Source: Nostoc sp. CCCryo 231-06 (GTDB taxonomy: Bacteria; Cyanobacteriota; Cyanobacteriia; Cyanobacteriales; Nostocaceae). Taken from it: DNA of 64,000 nucleotides. The stretch spans positions 1-64,000 of the forward strand of contig JAHCSU010000419.1 of NCBI GenBank assembly GCA_023522315.1, given 5' to 3'. The translations under genes and the position numbers were made by a program. Under the pieces are notes generated by a model. The model searched no databases. It worked only from the letters and a program-made list of their open reading frames with translations, and was not told where the DNA came from. Positions 7,738-17,100 of the stretch are shown here, one piece after another. How positions within the stretch are numbered: position 1 is the stretch's first letter; the number at the start of each line of letters is the position of its first letter.

Positions 7738-9105
7738 TCAACCGCTAATGACTGCGACTTTCTTTGTACGTTGACGCACACCGCGCACGACCATCTTCAC
7801 ACCACTAGCAGGATAACAAATCAGACCTCCAAATTTGGGACGCTCTGGACGCTGACTGACTAACTCTAATTCATAACGTGAAAGAATAGTTGCTAATATC
7901 AGTTTCATTTCAAATAGGGCAAAAGTGCCGCCAATACACACACGAGAACCACCACCAAATGGTAGAAATTCGTAGGGAGAATATTGTTTTTCTAAAAAGC
8001 GTTCTGGCTGAAATTCTTTTGGTTGTGAATATAAATCTTCACGCTGATGTGTCGAATAAATATTAGCAATTAGTATTGTTCCGGGACTCAAATCGTAGCC
8101 CATTAACTTGATGGGAGACTCTACCAATCGAGGAAATGCAAATAACTGAGTTGGGTAAATTCGCAAAGCTTCATTACAAACAGCACTTAAGTATGGTAAT
8201 GCGAAAATGCTCATGGGGTCTGGGTTTTCACCAAGACTGTCGAGTTCTGATAGTAGGCGCGATCGCACAGCAGGTAAACGATGAATCCAATACAAAGACC
8301 AAGCGATCGCAGTTCCAGAAGCGTCACCAGCTGCAAATATAGGAGACAACAACAGATCCCGTACTTCTTCATTGCTTAATGGTTGACCTGTTTCATCTTC
8401 AGCAAAGATCAGATCGCTAATCATATCAGCGCATGAAAAATCTGCTTGCTTGCGACGTTCTTCCACCTCAGTCAATAACAATTGAAAAAGCTCTTGTCGA
8501 AGGTAGAGGAGATATCCTTGTGGACTCCACCGACCTAAATCTCTTTCTCCAAAAATATTCCTCAGAATCTTATCTATTGGTGATTGTCCATATCTCAGAA
8601 TAGAAATAAACAAATGCTTGATTTTCTCTGAAAGCTTTCCTTCAGTTAAACCCATTACAACTTCTATACCTACTCGTAAGGTAATATCTTCAATTGTTGG
8701 GTATGCAACAAAAGGCTTTCCAAATGTTTGTTTACCGATAATCTTTTCTGTGAGTTCGCAGATACGTCGCCCACAGGCTTGCATCCGCGCTCCATGAAAA
8801 GTTTGCATTAACAGTTTGCGTCGATTTTTGTGAATTAAACCATCAAGTTGGAGAACTCCTTGATTTCCTGTCATCAAGGCGAAACCCAAGTTCAATTCGC
8901 CCCTAGCTGTAATTTCCTTAGTGTTTGTGAAAATCTCCTTTATTCCTAAAGGATTACTGACATAAATTGTTGGTGTAGAACCCAACATGAGAGTAACTAT
9001 ATCACCATAATCTTTGGAAATAGCATCCATATAGTTAAAGGGATTGCTATCGAATTGCAGAGCTATTAACCAAGCAGGAGTTTTTGACCCTGGGGGTAGT
9101 TTCAT
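7738..9105 (-). CDS. Cytochrome P450 monooxygenase (cyanobacterial CYP110-like)
   Basis: 455-residue soluble P450. The I-helix reads AAGDASGTA (about residue 260) with Asp in the acid position. The ExxR motif is in NEALRIYP (about 313), the PERF motif in FQPERFLE, and the heme loop FGGGSRVCIGG places the thiolate Cys near residue 387. The general style (LPPGSKTPAWL start, FLPFGGGSRVC) is that of cyanobacterial CYP110-type enzymes; the subfamily is a guess. Its ATG overlaps the stop of the terminal NRPS gene by one base (TGATG), so it is translationally coupled to it. This suggests oxidation of the released product or a late intermediate. A degraded tandem copy lies just downstream. Confidence 0.9.
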   Translation of the reverse strand: MKLPPGSKTPAWLIALQFDSNPFNYMDAISKDYGDIVTLMLGSTPTIYVSNPLGIKEIFTNTKEITARGELNLGFALMTGNQGVLQLDGLIHKNRRKLLMQTFHGARMQACGRRICELTEKIIGKQTFGKPFVAYPTIEDITLRVGIEVVMGLTEGKLSEKIKHLFISILRYGQSPIDKILRNIFGERDLGRWSPQGYLLYLRQELFQLLLTEVEERRKQADFSCADMISDLIFAEDETGQPLSNEEVRDLLLSPIFAAGDASGTAIAWSLYWIHRLPAVRSRLLSELDSLGENPDPMSIFALPYLSAVCNEALRIYPTQLFAFPRLVESPIKLMGYDLSPGTILIANIYSTHQREDLYSQPKEFQPERFLEKQYSPYEFLPFGGGSRVCIGGTFALFEMKLILATILSRYELELVSQRPERPKFGGLICYPASGVKMVVRGVRQRTKKVAVISG

Positions 9106-12100
9106 CAGCTTCTTTTACTCCTATTATTATTTAGAAGGTATACAGCATTATCGATACAATCTTTTAGATGTTTAGCTAATTCTTGAATATGAGGTTCAAC
9201 GAAAATCGAGAAATGATCTCCGGGAACTTCAATAACTTGAATAGGTTGGCTAGAACATTTACCCCAACCTAGTAAAGGGTCATTAGTATACCATTCTGGA
9301 TTGTCAAAGTCATGAATTATTTCTTGGTTAGCTCGAAATAAAGTTATAGGCTGAGGATAAACTTGAGGCTCATAATTCCGCATAGCTTTAACATGCGCTT
9401 TAAAAAGTTTGTAATAACGGAGGAAATCTTCAATTTCTACATCACTAAAGATGAAATTGCCTTTTTCATTAATTAAATTAAGTTGCTCAGTTAATGGCAA
9501 ATCTCGAAGTTCTTCAAAAGGTACTGAAAAATCTATATTATTATCAGTTTTTATTGATTCAGCTATGCGAAGTAAGAATTTTGCATCGTCATCGTCTGTA
9601 GTTTCAATGCGTGTTTCTGATAATATGGCATCGATAACAACCAATAAACCTACTCTTTGTCCCTGTTTTTGTAATTGTTGCGCTATTTCAAAGGCTAGTA
9701 CACCGCCGTAACAATGACCACCTAAAAGATAAGGGCCATTTGGCTGTATTTTACGGATTTCTAGCAGGTAGCGAGTTGCTGTTTCTTCTACGGAAATAAC
9801 TTCTGGTTTTTCTTTTTCTAGAGTATCTTCCAAAGCATAAAGTGGATAATCTTCACCAAGCCTCTTGGATAAATTAAAGTATGGGCTAATATTTCCACCA
9901 GCGCCATGTATACAGAAGAAAGGTATTTTGTTACCATCAGAGTTAATTGCTACTAGATGAGAATTAGAAGTCTGACGGAATGGCTGACTAACAATAGTCG
10001 CTAGTTTTTCAATTGTGGGATTTTCAAAAAGAGTAGACAGGGGTAGATTATGTCCAAATTTGTCTTGAATCTGAGCCATCAAGCGGACAGCCAAAAAGGA
10101 ATGACCACCCAAGTCAAAAAAGTTGTCTATCACCCCGACAGGGCTAGTATTGAGAAGGTTTTCCCAAAGTTTTGCTAAAGCTAATTCCGTAAAGTTTCTG
10201 GGATTAACAAATGATTTATTACTATTATATTGTGTAATTTCGTTATTTTTTAGCGCAAGTTTGTCTACTTTACCATTAGGTGTAAGTGGAAGCTTGTCCA
10301 GTATAACAAAAGTAGAAGGTAGCATATAGCTAGGCAACTTTTGCTGCAATTCTGGCAACAATTGTGCAGCTATATCCTGTTTATCTGTCACCAGATATGC
10401 AATCAAACGCTGATTTTGTTGAGCATCGTTACTGGCAATTACAACCGATTGTTGTACGTCTGGATGTTGTGCAATAACAGTTGCAACTTCACCTAATTCT
10501 ACTCGAAAGCCTCTGATTTTTACTTGTTCATCATCGCGTCCCAAGTATTCAAGACTTCCATCTTTGATATATCGGACTAAATCGCCAGTTTTGTAAAGTT
10601 TATTTCCTGGAATAAAGGGGTTATTAATAAATCTTTTTTCAGTTAATTCTGAGCGATGTAAATAACCTTTTGCCAATCCGTCGCCACCAATATAAAGTTC
10701 ACCAACAACTCCTATCCGTGTTGGTTGTAAATCACGATTTAGCACATAAACCTGGGTATTGTCAATCGGACGACCAATGGGTACACTGTTTGCTTGCTCT
10801 TGCAAGAAACTAGTGTCGTAGTAGGTGGCGTTGGCGGAAACTTCCGATGAGCCGTAAAGATTGATGAGTTTCGCAAATGGTATCAATTCTTGGAAAGTTT
10901 TAAGTAATTTAACAGAAAGTGCTTCTCCGCTACTTATCCAGAGTTTTAGCTGTGATAACTTCTTGGCCAAATGGCTGTAATTATCAAGAAGCAAGCGTAG
11001 TAATGATGGTACAAGTATAATCCGAGTAACTTTGTGATGCGCTAGAGTTTCTATAAATAATTGTGGATCTATTACAGTTGTATTGCTGATAATTACTGTA
11101 GGAATTCCTTGAAGTAAAGGAGCAAAAATTTCCCATACAGAATCTACAAAACTAATAGCTGTTTTCTGACAACAAACTTCTCCTTCGGTAAAAGGATAGG
11201 TTTTCCATAACCAGTGTAAGCCGTTAACTGTACCGCGATGAGTTCCAAGAACACCTTTCGGTGTTCCAGTGGAACCAGAAGTGTAGATAATGTAGGCGAG
11301 ATTATCAGATGAAGAGATGTTAATCGGATTTTCTAAACTTTGTTGAGCAATTTTGTCTTTTTGGATATCTAAACAAACAATTTTACCCGAAGACAATGAT
11401 AGTTTTCCTAATATCTCTTGGTTGCTAATTAACAGAGATGCTTGAGAATCAGAGAGCATAAAATTCAGACGCTCTACTGGATAACTTGGGTCAAGGGGAA
11501 TATATGCACCGCCAGTTTTCAGAATAGCTAGAATTCCCACTACCATATCTAGGTCGCGTTCTAGACATAGAGCAACCAAGGTGTCTTTTTTTACACCTTG
11601 TTTTTGTAAATAATGTACAAGTTGATTAACTCTATGGTTAAGTTGACGATAAGTTAATTCCTCGGACTCGCTAATTAGTGCTAAAGAATCAGATGTGAGT
11701 TCAACTTGCTGCTCAAATAATTGATGCAGAGATGTATCTTGGGGATAATCTGCATCAGTTTGATTAAACTTAAATAATAGTTGCTCTTGCTCAGAAGCAG
11801 TTAGTAGAGACAATTCACTGAGATGCTGCTCTGGATTTGCAACGATATTCTCCAACAGAGTCTCAAAGTTGCTGATAAATTGTGTAATTGTTGTTGAATC
11901 AAAAATATCCGTATTATACTCCAAACATCCTGTTAATCCCTCTTCGGATTCAGACAGAGATAGAAAAATATCTAGTTGAGCAGTACCGCTGTCAAAGTCT
12001 AAAGTACGCAAAGTTAATCCAGACACTTCTTCCACAGACGTTGGAGTATTTTGCAGTACAAACATAACCTCATAAAGTGGATTTCGACTTAAGTCCCGTT

Positions 12101-13220
12101 CGGGTTGTAATTCTTCTACAAGCATCTCAAAAGGCAAATCTTGATGTGCATAAGCATTGAGAGTTACCTCACGTACTTGATGTAAAAGTTCGCGGAAACT
12201 GGGATTACCACTGAGGTTATTACGTAACACTAAAGTATTAACAAATAAACCCAGCATTCCTTCTAATTCTGCACGATTGCGGTTGGCAATTGGAGAACCA
12301 ATTAAGATGTCTTCTTGGTCTGTGTAACGATATAATAATATGTTAAATGCTGCCAGCAAACTCATAAATAAAGTGGTGTCTGTTTGCTGGCTTAATTGTC
12401 TGAGTGCATTAGTTAAAACCGTGGAAAATGTAAAGTATTGTTTAGCACCAGTAAAAGTAGTAACGTTAGGTCGCGGACGGTCTGCGGGTAGTTGGAGTAC
12501 AGGTAACTCACCCTTGAGTTGTTGCTTCCAATAATTTAATTGGGTTGCGAGGAATTCACCTTGGATGCGATCGCGTTGCCAAATGGTAAAATCTGCATAC
12601 TGAATGGGAAGCTCAGGTAAGGGAGAGGGCTGATTTGTAGAGAAAGCAGCGTACAGTGTTGACAACTCCCGCAGGAACACACCACAAGACCACCCATCCG
12701 TGATAATGTGGTGCATGGTAACAAGCAAAACGTGTTCTTCTTCACTCAAGCGTACTAAAGTTGCCCTGACTAACAGTCCTTTTGCTAAATTAAAGGGTTT
12801 TGTTGCTTCTTCTACTGCAAGTTGTTTAACCTCTGATTTCCAATCTTTACCAGACAAATGCTCGAAATTAATAATGGGTAAATCCCAATTTAATTGGGGC
12901 ACAATCTCCTGTACTGGCTCCCCATTTACAAGTGTAAAATTTGTGCGCCAAACTTCGTGACGGTTGAGGATTTCATTCAAACTTTGTTGAAGTACCGTGA
13001 TATTTAGCTGTCCTTCGATATGAAAAGCAATAGGAATATTATAAAAAGAACTCCCGTGATAAAGTTGGTCAATAAACCATAATCTTTGTTGGGAGAAAGA
13101 TAAAGGGATAGTCTTAGAGACTTGACGTTTGGGAATAGTATCGACTTGAAACTTTCCTCTCTTCCATTTTTCTAGAAGGGCTTTTTTGGCTGGTGATAAA
13201 TTAGAGTATTTTTGATCCAT
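9105..13220 (-). CDS. Terminal NRPS module C-A-T-TE; beta-alanine-like A domain; Cys-type thioesterase
   Basis: About 1371 residues from the ATG at 13220. A TTG at 13286 would add 22 residues without domain character. The C domain (40-480) has an intact HHIITDGW. The A domain (500-990) has YTSGSTGTPKG. Specificity residues by alignment to GrsA are V-D-W-I-I-S-L-A-N-K; the missing Asp235 and the VDW start match the remembered beta-alanine signature VDWVISLADK at 8 of 10 positions. The T domain carries LGGHSF (Ser near 1040). The TE (1090-1350) has the motif GGHCYGG, so Cys1170 (codon TGT at 9713-9711) replaces the usual nucleophilic Ser; the His in GDHF and the Asp in VVIDA are present. As the only TE in the window it should release, possibly cyclise, the product. 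Confidence 0.92.
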   Translation of the reverse strand: MDQKYSNLSPAKKALLEKWKRGKFQVDTIPKRQVSKTIPLSFSQQRLWFIDQLYHGSSFYNIPIAFHIEGQLNITVLQQSLNEILNRHEVWRTNFTLVNGEPVQEIVPQLNWDLPIINFEHLSGKDWKSEVKQLAVEEATKPFNLAKGLLVRATLVRLSEEEHVLLVTMHHIITDGWSCGVFLRELSTLYAAFSTNQPSPLPELPIQYADFTIWQRDRIQGEFLATQLNYWKQQLKGELPVLQLPADRPRPNVTTFTGAKQYFTFSTVLTNALRQLSQQTDTTLFMSLLAAFNILLYRYTDQEDILIGSPIANRNRAELEGMLGLFVNTLVLRNNLSGNPSFRELLHQVREVTLNAYAHQDLPFEMLVEELQPERDLSRNPLYEVMFVLQNTPTSVEEVSGLTLRTLDFDSGTAQLDIFLSLSESEEGLTGCLEYNTDIFDSTTITQFISNFETLLENIVANPEQHLSELSLLTASEQEQLLFKFNQTDADYPQDTSLHQLFEQQVELTSDSLALISESEELTYRQLNHRVNQLVHYLQKQGVKKDTLVALCLERDLDMVVGILAILKTGGAYIPLDPSYPVERLNFMLSDSQASLLISNQEILGKLSLSSGKIVCLDIQKDKIAQQSLENPINISSSDNLAYIIYTSGSTGTPKGVLGTHRGTVNGLHWLWKTYPFTEGEVCCQKTAISFVDSVWEIFAPLLQGIPTVIISNTTVIDPQLFIETLAHHKVTRIILVPSLLRLLLDNYSHLAKKLSQLKLWISSGEALSVKLLKTFQELIPFAKLINLYGSSEVSANATYYDTSFLQEQANSVPIGRPIDNTQVYVLNRDLQPTRIGVVGELYIGGDGLAKGYLHRSELTEKRFINNPFIPGNKLYKTGDLVRYIKDGSLEYLGRDDEQVKIRGFRVELGEVATVIAQHPDVQQSVVIASNDAQQNQRLIAYLVTDKQDIAAQLLPELQQKLPSYMLPSTFVILDKLPLTPNGKVDKLALKNNEITQYNSNKSFVNPRNFTELALAKLWENLLNTSPVGVIDNFFDLGGHSFLAVRLMAQIQDKFGHNLPLSTLFENPTIEKLATIVSQPFRQTSNSHLVAINSDGNKIPFFCIHGAGGNISPYFNLSKRLGEDYPLYALEDTLEKEKPEVISVEETATRYLLEIRKIQPNGPYLLGGHCYGGVLAFEIAQQLQKQGQRVGLLVVIDAILSETRIETTDDDDAKFLLRIAESIKTDNNIDFSVPFEELRDLPLTEQLNLINEKGNFIFSDVEIEDFLRYYKLFKAHVKAMRNYEPQVYPQPITLFRANQEIIHDFDNPEWYTNDPLLGWGKCSSQPIQVIEVPGDHFSIFVEPHIQELAKHLKDCIDNAVYLLNNNRSKRS

Positions 13221-13370
13221 GATTTGCACCCGTATCCATCCTAAAGTTTTCGTATTAGATTGTGTATGAACTACATAACAGTCCAATTCATAACAATCTA
13301 ATTTTATATATGTGTAACCCTATTATTTCTTTGCAGATATATATTTCATCTCTACATTTACAATTACACT

Positions 13371-14126
13371 TTATATTGCTTTCTTTCGACAAACAAAGCA
13401 AGCCATACTATTATCGTCAGAACCAAAATCTTTGAGCTTGTAATAACTAATATCTTTAAAGCCAGCTTTTTCTAGGCCCAATTGCACGTCTGCTAAAAAG
13501 AAATCTTTTCTGAACCAAGTAGTATCTGAACGTTTCCAAATATTTTGTATTAACTCAAATCCAGTAACCTGAATTTCCCAAATCCTTTCTTCTGGTTTAT
13601 AGTGGAATATTTCAATCAAAGCACATTCGTGATTAACATTAACATGGTCGAAAATTGGTGGGGCAATTTCATGAAACCAATCTGTTATTGGTATAGTAAA
13701 TACAAATAATCCTTTATCTCGCAGTGCTGCATAGACGTTTTGGAAAACATATGTTAATTCTTCAACGTTTAAAATAAATAGTAGAACAATATACGATAAA
13801 ACGGCATCAAAAGTAGATGGTAGTTCAAATTGACGTATATCATTAAGGAGAAATTTACTCTTAGGTGCGTTTATTCTGGCATAACGCAACAGTTCTTTGG
13901 AAGCATCAAGTCCAGTCATTTGATACCCTTTAAGATGAAGCTGTTGTACCAATTTTCCAGAACCACAACCAAGGTCGAGAATATCTGCTTCCTTCGGAAT
14001 ATGTTGTAGCATTAAGTTTTCTAAAATAGGTATTATACCTGCTACTATTTCTTCATCTGTACTCTTTAATTCGTTCTGCATCCGAGCAAAAGCTTCATAA
14101 TCTGGAATGGGACTGAGTAGAGACAT
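13371..14126 (-). CDS. SAM-dependent methyltransferase (class I)
   Basis: 251 residues. Motif I is ADILDLGCGSGKLVQQL, followed by the acidic MTGLDASKE loop, NDIRQFELP and the post-I FDAVLSYIVL segment, a standard class I Rossmann methyltransferase. The C-terminal half (IWKRSDTTWFRKDFFLADVQ) is family-unspecific. It sits 44 bp downstream of a PKS module and upstream of the terminal NRPS, so it is probably a tailoring N-, C- or O-methyltransferase of the pathway. It could methylate the hydroxyl of an oxygenated extender unit, because no FkbG-type gene accompanies the Fkb-like set at 58-62 kb. The target cannot be deduced. A weak AGGAA precedes the start. Confidence 0.85.
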   Translation of the reverse strand: MSLLSPIPDYEAFARMQNELKSTDEEIVAGIIPILENLMLQHIPKEADILDLGCGSGKLVQQLHLKGYQMTGLDASKELLRYARINAPKSKFLLNDIRQFELPSTFDAVLSYIVLLFILNVEELTYVFQNVYAALRDKGLFVFTIPITDWFHEIAPPIFDHVNVNHECALIEIFHYKPEERIWEIQVTGFELIQNIWKRSDTTWFRKDFFLADVQLGLEKAGFKDISYYKLKDFGSDDNSMACFVCRKKAI

Positions 14127-14170
14127 AAACTATTTTTCCTGTTTGCAAATAAAAGTTGAAAATTGAATAA

Positions 14171-17100
14171 TTATTGTGGAAGATTAGCTAAAAAAGATTC
14201 TACCTCTTTGTCAGATAACTCCTCAATTTTTTCCAACAGAAGTTGCTCAATCATCTCTGCTTGCTTAACTGGTATCATTGCTTCCAACAAAAGGTCGCGT
14301 AGTGGTAAATCTACAGGAAACTTTGCTCGCAATCGAGAAACTAGTTGAGTTGCAATGATAGAGTCTCCTCCTAACTCATAAAAGTTGTCGTAAATACCAA
14401 CTTCTGCAATTCCGAGTACCTCTTGCCATATTTGGGTAACTTGTTTTTCCAACTCATTTATTGGAGCGATATATGAATTACTAAGATTAGGCCTGGCGTA
14501 GTGTGAGGATAAGTCTACTTGAGAGGAAGATTTTAAATCTGGTAGAGAGTCGAGATTAAATGTGCGTTCCCACCTAGCTTTTATATCTATCGTAGAAACA
14601 ACAACCTGAGTTCCTTTATCTAGAGATAATATTCGTTGAAATACTTCGACAATTTCTGCTGGAGTAATGGCTAATTCTACCTCAAATGCTTGTTCAAGTG
14701 TTTTTTGGTCTTGAGGTGTATTGAGTTGTATTTCGTCCCAGTTTACAACGTACCACGGCAAAGAATGATTTCGGTTGTGTCGGTTAGTAAAGGTATCTAT
14801 GAAATGATTAGCTGCTGAATATAAACCTAACCCAAACCCTCCTAAAATGGAAGATAAAGAAGAGAATGCAATACAGAAATCTAATTCTCTATTCTTTAAG
14901 ACTTGTTCTAATACAGTAACTTGGCGATGTTGAGAGTCAAATAAATTTCCTAATTCTATCTTACCAATTTCTGGAATTGAACTAAATATATTTTCACGCT
15001 TTATTCCAGTCGAATAAATAACCCCGTGAATTTTACCAATATTCTCAGGTGCAAGACTATCCTGCATTTGTTCATAGTTGGTTTTATCTGCACCCAAGAC
15101 CAAAATTTCTGCACCCAACTCAGCCAATGCTTGCATTTTTTGGATTTTGCAGCTCACTTCATCTTCAGCCGTGTGAGTTTCCAGCCATCGTAAATATTCA
15201 TCTTTTTCTGGAAAAGCAGAATCTTCGATAAATATGAGTTTGGCTTGTAGAGATTTTGCTAAATATTCTGCAAGTACAACTTCAATCGTTTCTAATCCAC
15301 CAGGAAAAAGGTAAACACCCTGTTTCCTCAACGGTATTTTTTCTTCAACTACTGACTCTAAGCAAACTGGCTCAAATGTTTGTACCCAACGGTAGGAACT
15401 ACGATAAGCAACAACTAAATCTGAAGATACATTTGTTAACTCACGTAAAAGTTGGTCAATAATACTTTTATCATTTTCTTCTTCTCCATCTTGTTGATTT
15501 TTGAAGGCAATATCAATACACTTACAGTTAATATTAGGATATTCTTGAGTAATCACTTTACACAAACCTAATATTGTTGCCTTTTCTGGGTCTAGTTTTT
15601 CATTTCCATTTACCTCTTGAATATTGTTTGATATTACATAAAGTTGTAATCGAACGCTAATTTCTAGTTTACTAAGAGTCTGCATTAAAAACAACAAACT
15701 GTTAAATTCTAAATAATCCTCTTTTTGCCTATTTTCAAGATTACTGATGCTCCATGAATAAGCAATATTTTGAGGATTTTTTCCTAATAATACTAATTCT
15801 TTAAAAAGAGTATTGTAGTCTTCATTTATATATGGGTTAATTGTATAAACAGCCTGACTTATTTTACTAAAGCTGTCCCCTTGCTTAACCAAAATTGCAT
15901 TTTTGCCTTGACTTTTGAATGCATTAATTAATTTATTGCCAACATCACACTCATCAACAAAAAACAGCCATTGTTCCTGTGTACTTTCTATTTCATAAGA
16001 GGATGAATGAGGCAGCAAAGAGCGTTTCCATGAAGGAATATAAAACCAGTTAGCAATATCTTGTTTATTATCTAATATTCCTAACTGGCTACTTAAAGAA
16101 GGTGATGAAGACTTAGCATCAATCCAGTATCTTTGTCGCTCAAAGGGGTAAGTGGGCAAAGGTAAACGATGACGCCGTTCGTGAGTATAAAATTCTGACC
16201 AATCTATTTCTACACCAGAAAGCCATAACCTACCTAATGTTTGCAACAACCAAGCAACATCGGATTGTTCTTCTTTGATATGGCGTAATGAACTCACTAC
16301 TTGCTGTTTAGCATTTTTATCTAAATGCTGTGTCGTTAATGTACTTAAAGTTCGTCCTGGCCCCATCTCTAGAAAAACACCTTCAAACTGCTTTAACAGT
16401 AGAGATATACCATCAGAAAATCTCACAGTTTGTCGTAGATGTTGGCTCCAATAACTGGAATTTGTAGCTTGTTCATTGGTAATCCAACTACCAGTTACAT
16501 TGGAAATAAAGCGTATACGAGGTGGACTAAGCTTCACTTGTTTTAAAGCTTGGATAAATTCCTCTAATATTGGTTCCATCATCGCAGAATGAAACGCATG
16601 AGATGTATGCAACAGCCGACATTCAACTCCTTGAGAAGATAATTGGTTTTTTAAGGCAGAAATTGCTTCGTTAGTTCCAGAAACAACACAGGAAGATGGG
16701 CTGTTAATCGCTGCGATTTGTAGAGAATTATTATCCAACTTCTCTGATTCCAACAACAACCGTAAATCTTTTTCTGGAAGTTTAATCGCCAGCATACTTC
16801 CTGATGCTAACTGTTGCATCAGTTGTCCTCTTTTTGCCACAATTTCTAATGCATCTTCTAATGAAAATACACCTGCAATTGTCGCGGCGACATATTCCCC
16901 AATACTATGACCAATCATTGCTGTAGGTAGCACACCCCAAGACATGAATAACTGAGCTAGGGCGTACTCAATGACAAATAATGCTGGTTGGGTGAGGGCT
17001 GTTTCTTGTAGTTGTTGGGTAGCTGCTTCAATTTGTTCTTGCTGTGGAAAGAGTATATGACGGATATCAAGATTGAGTTGGGGTTGCAAAATCAGAGCGC

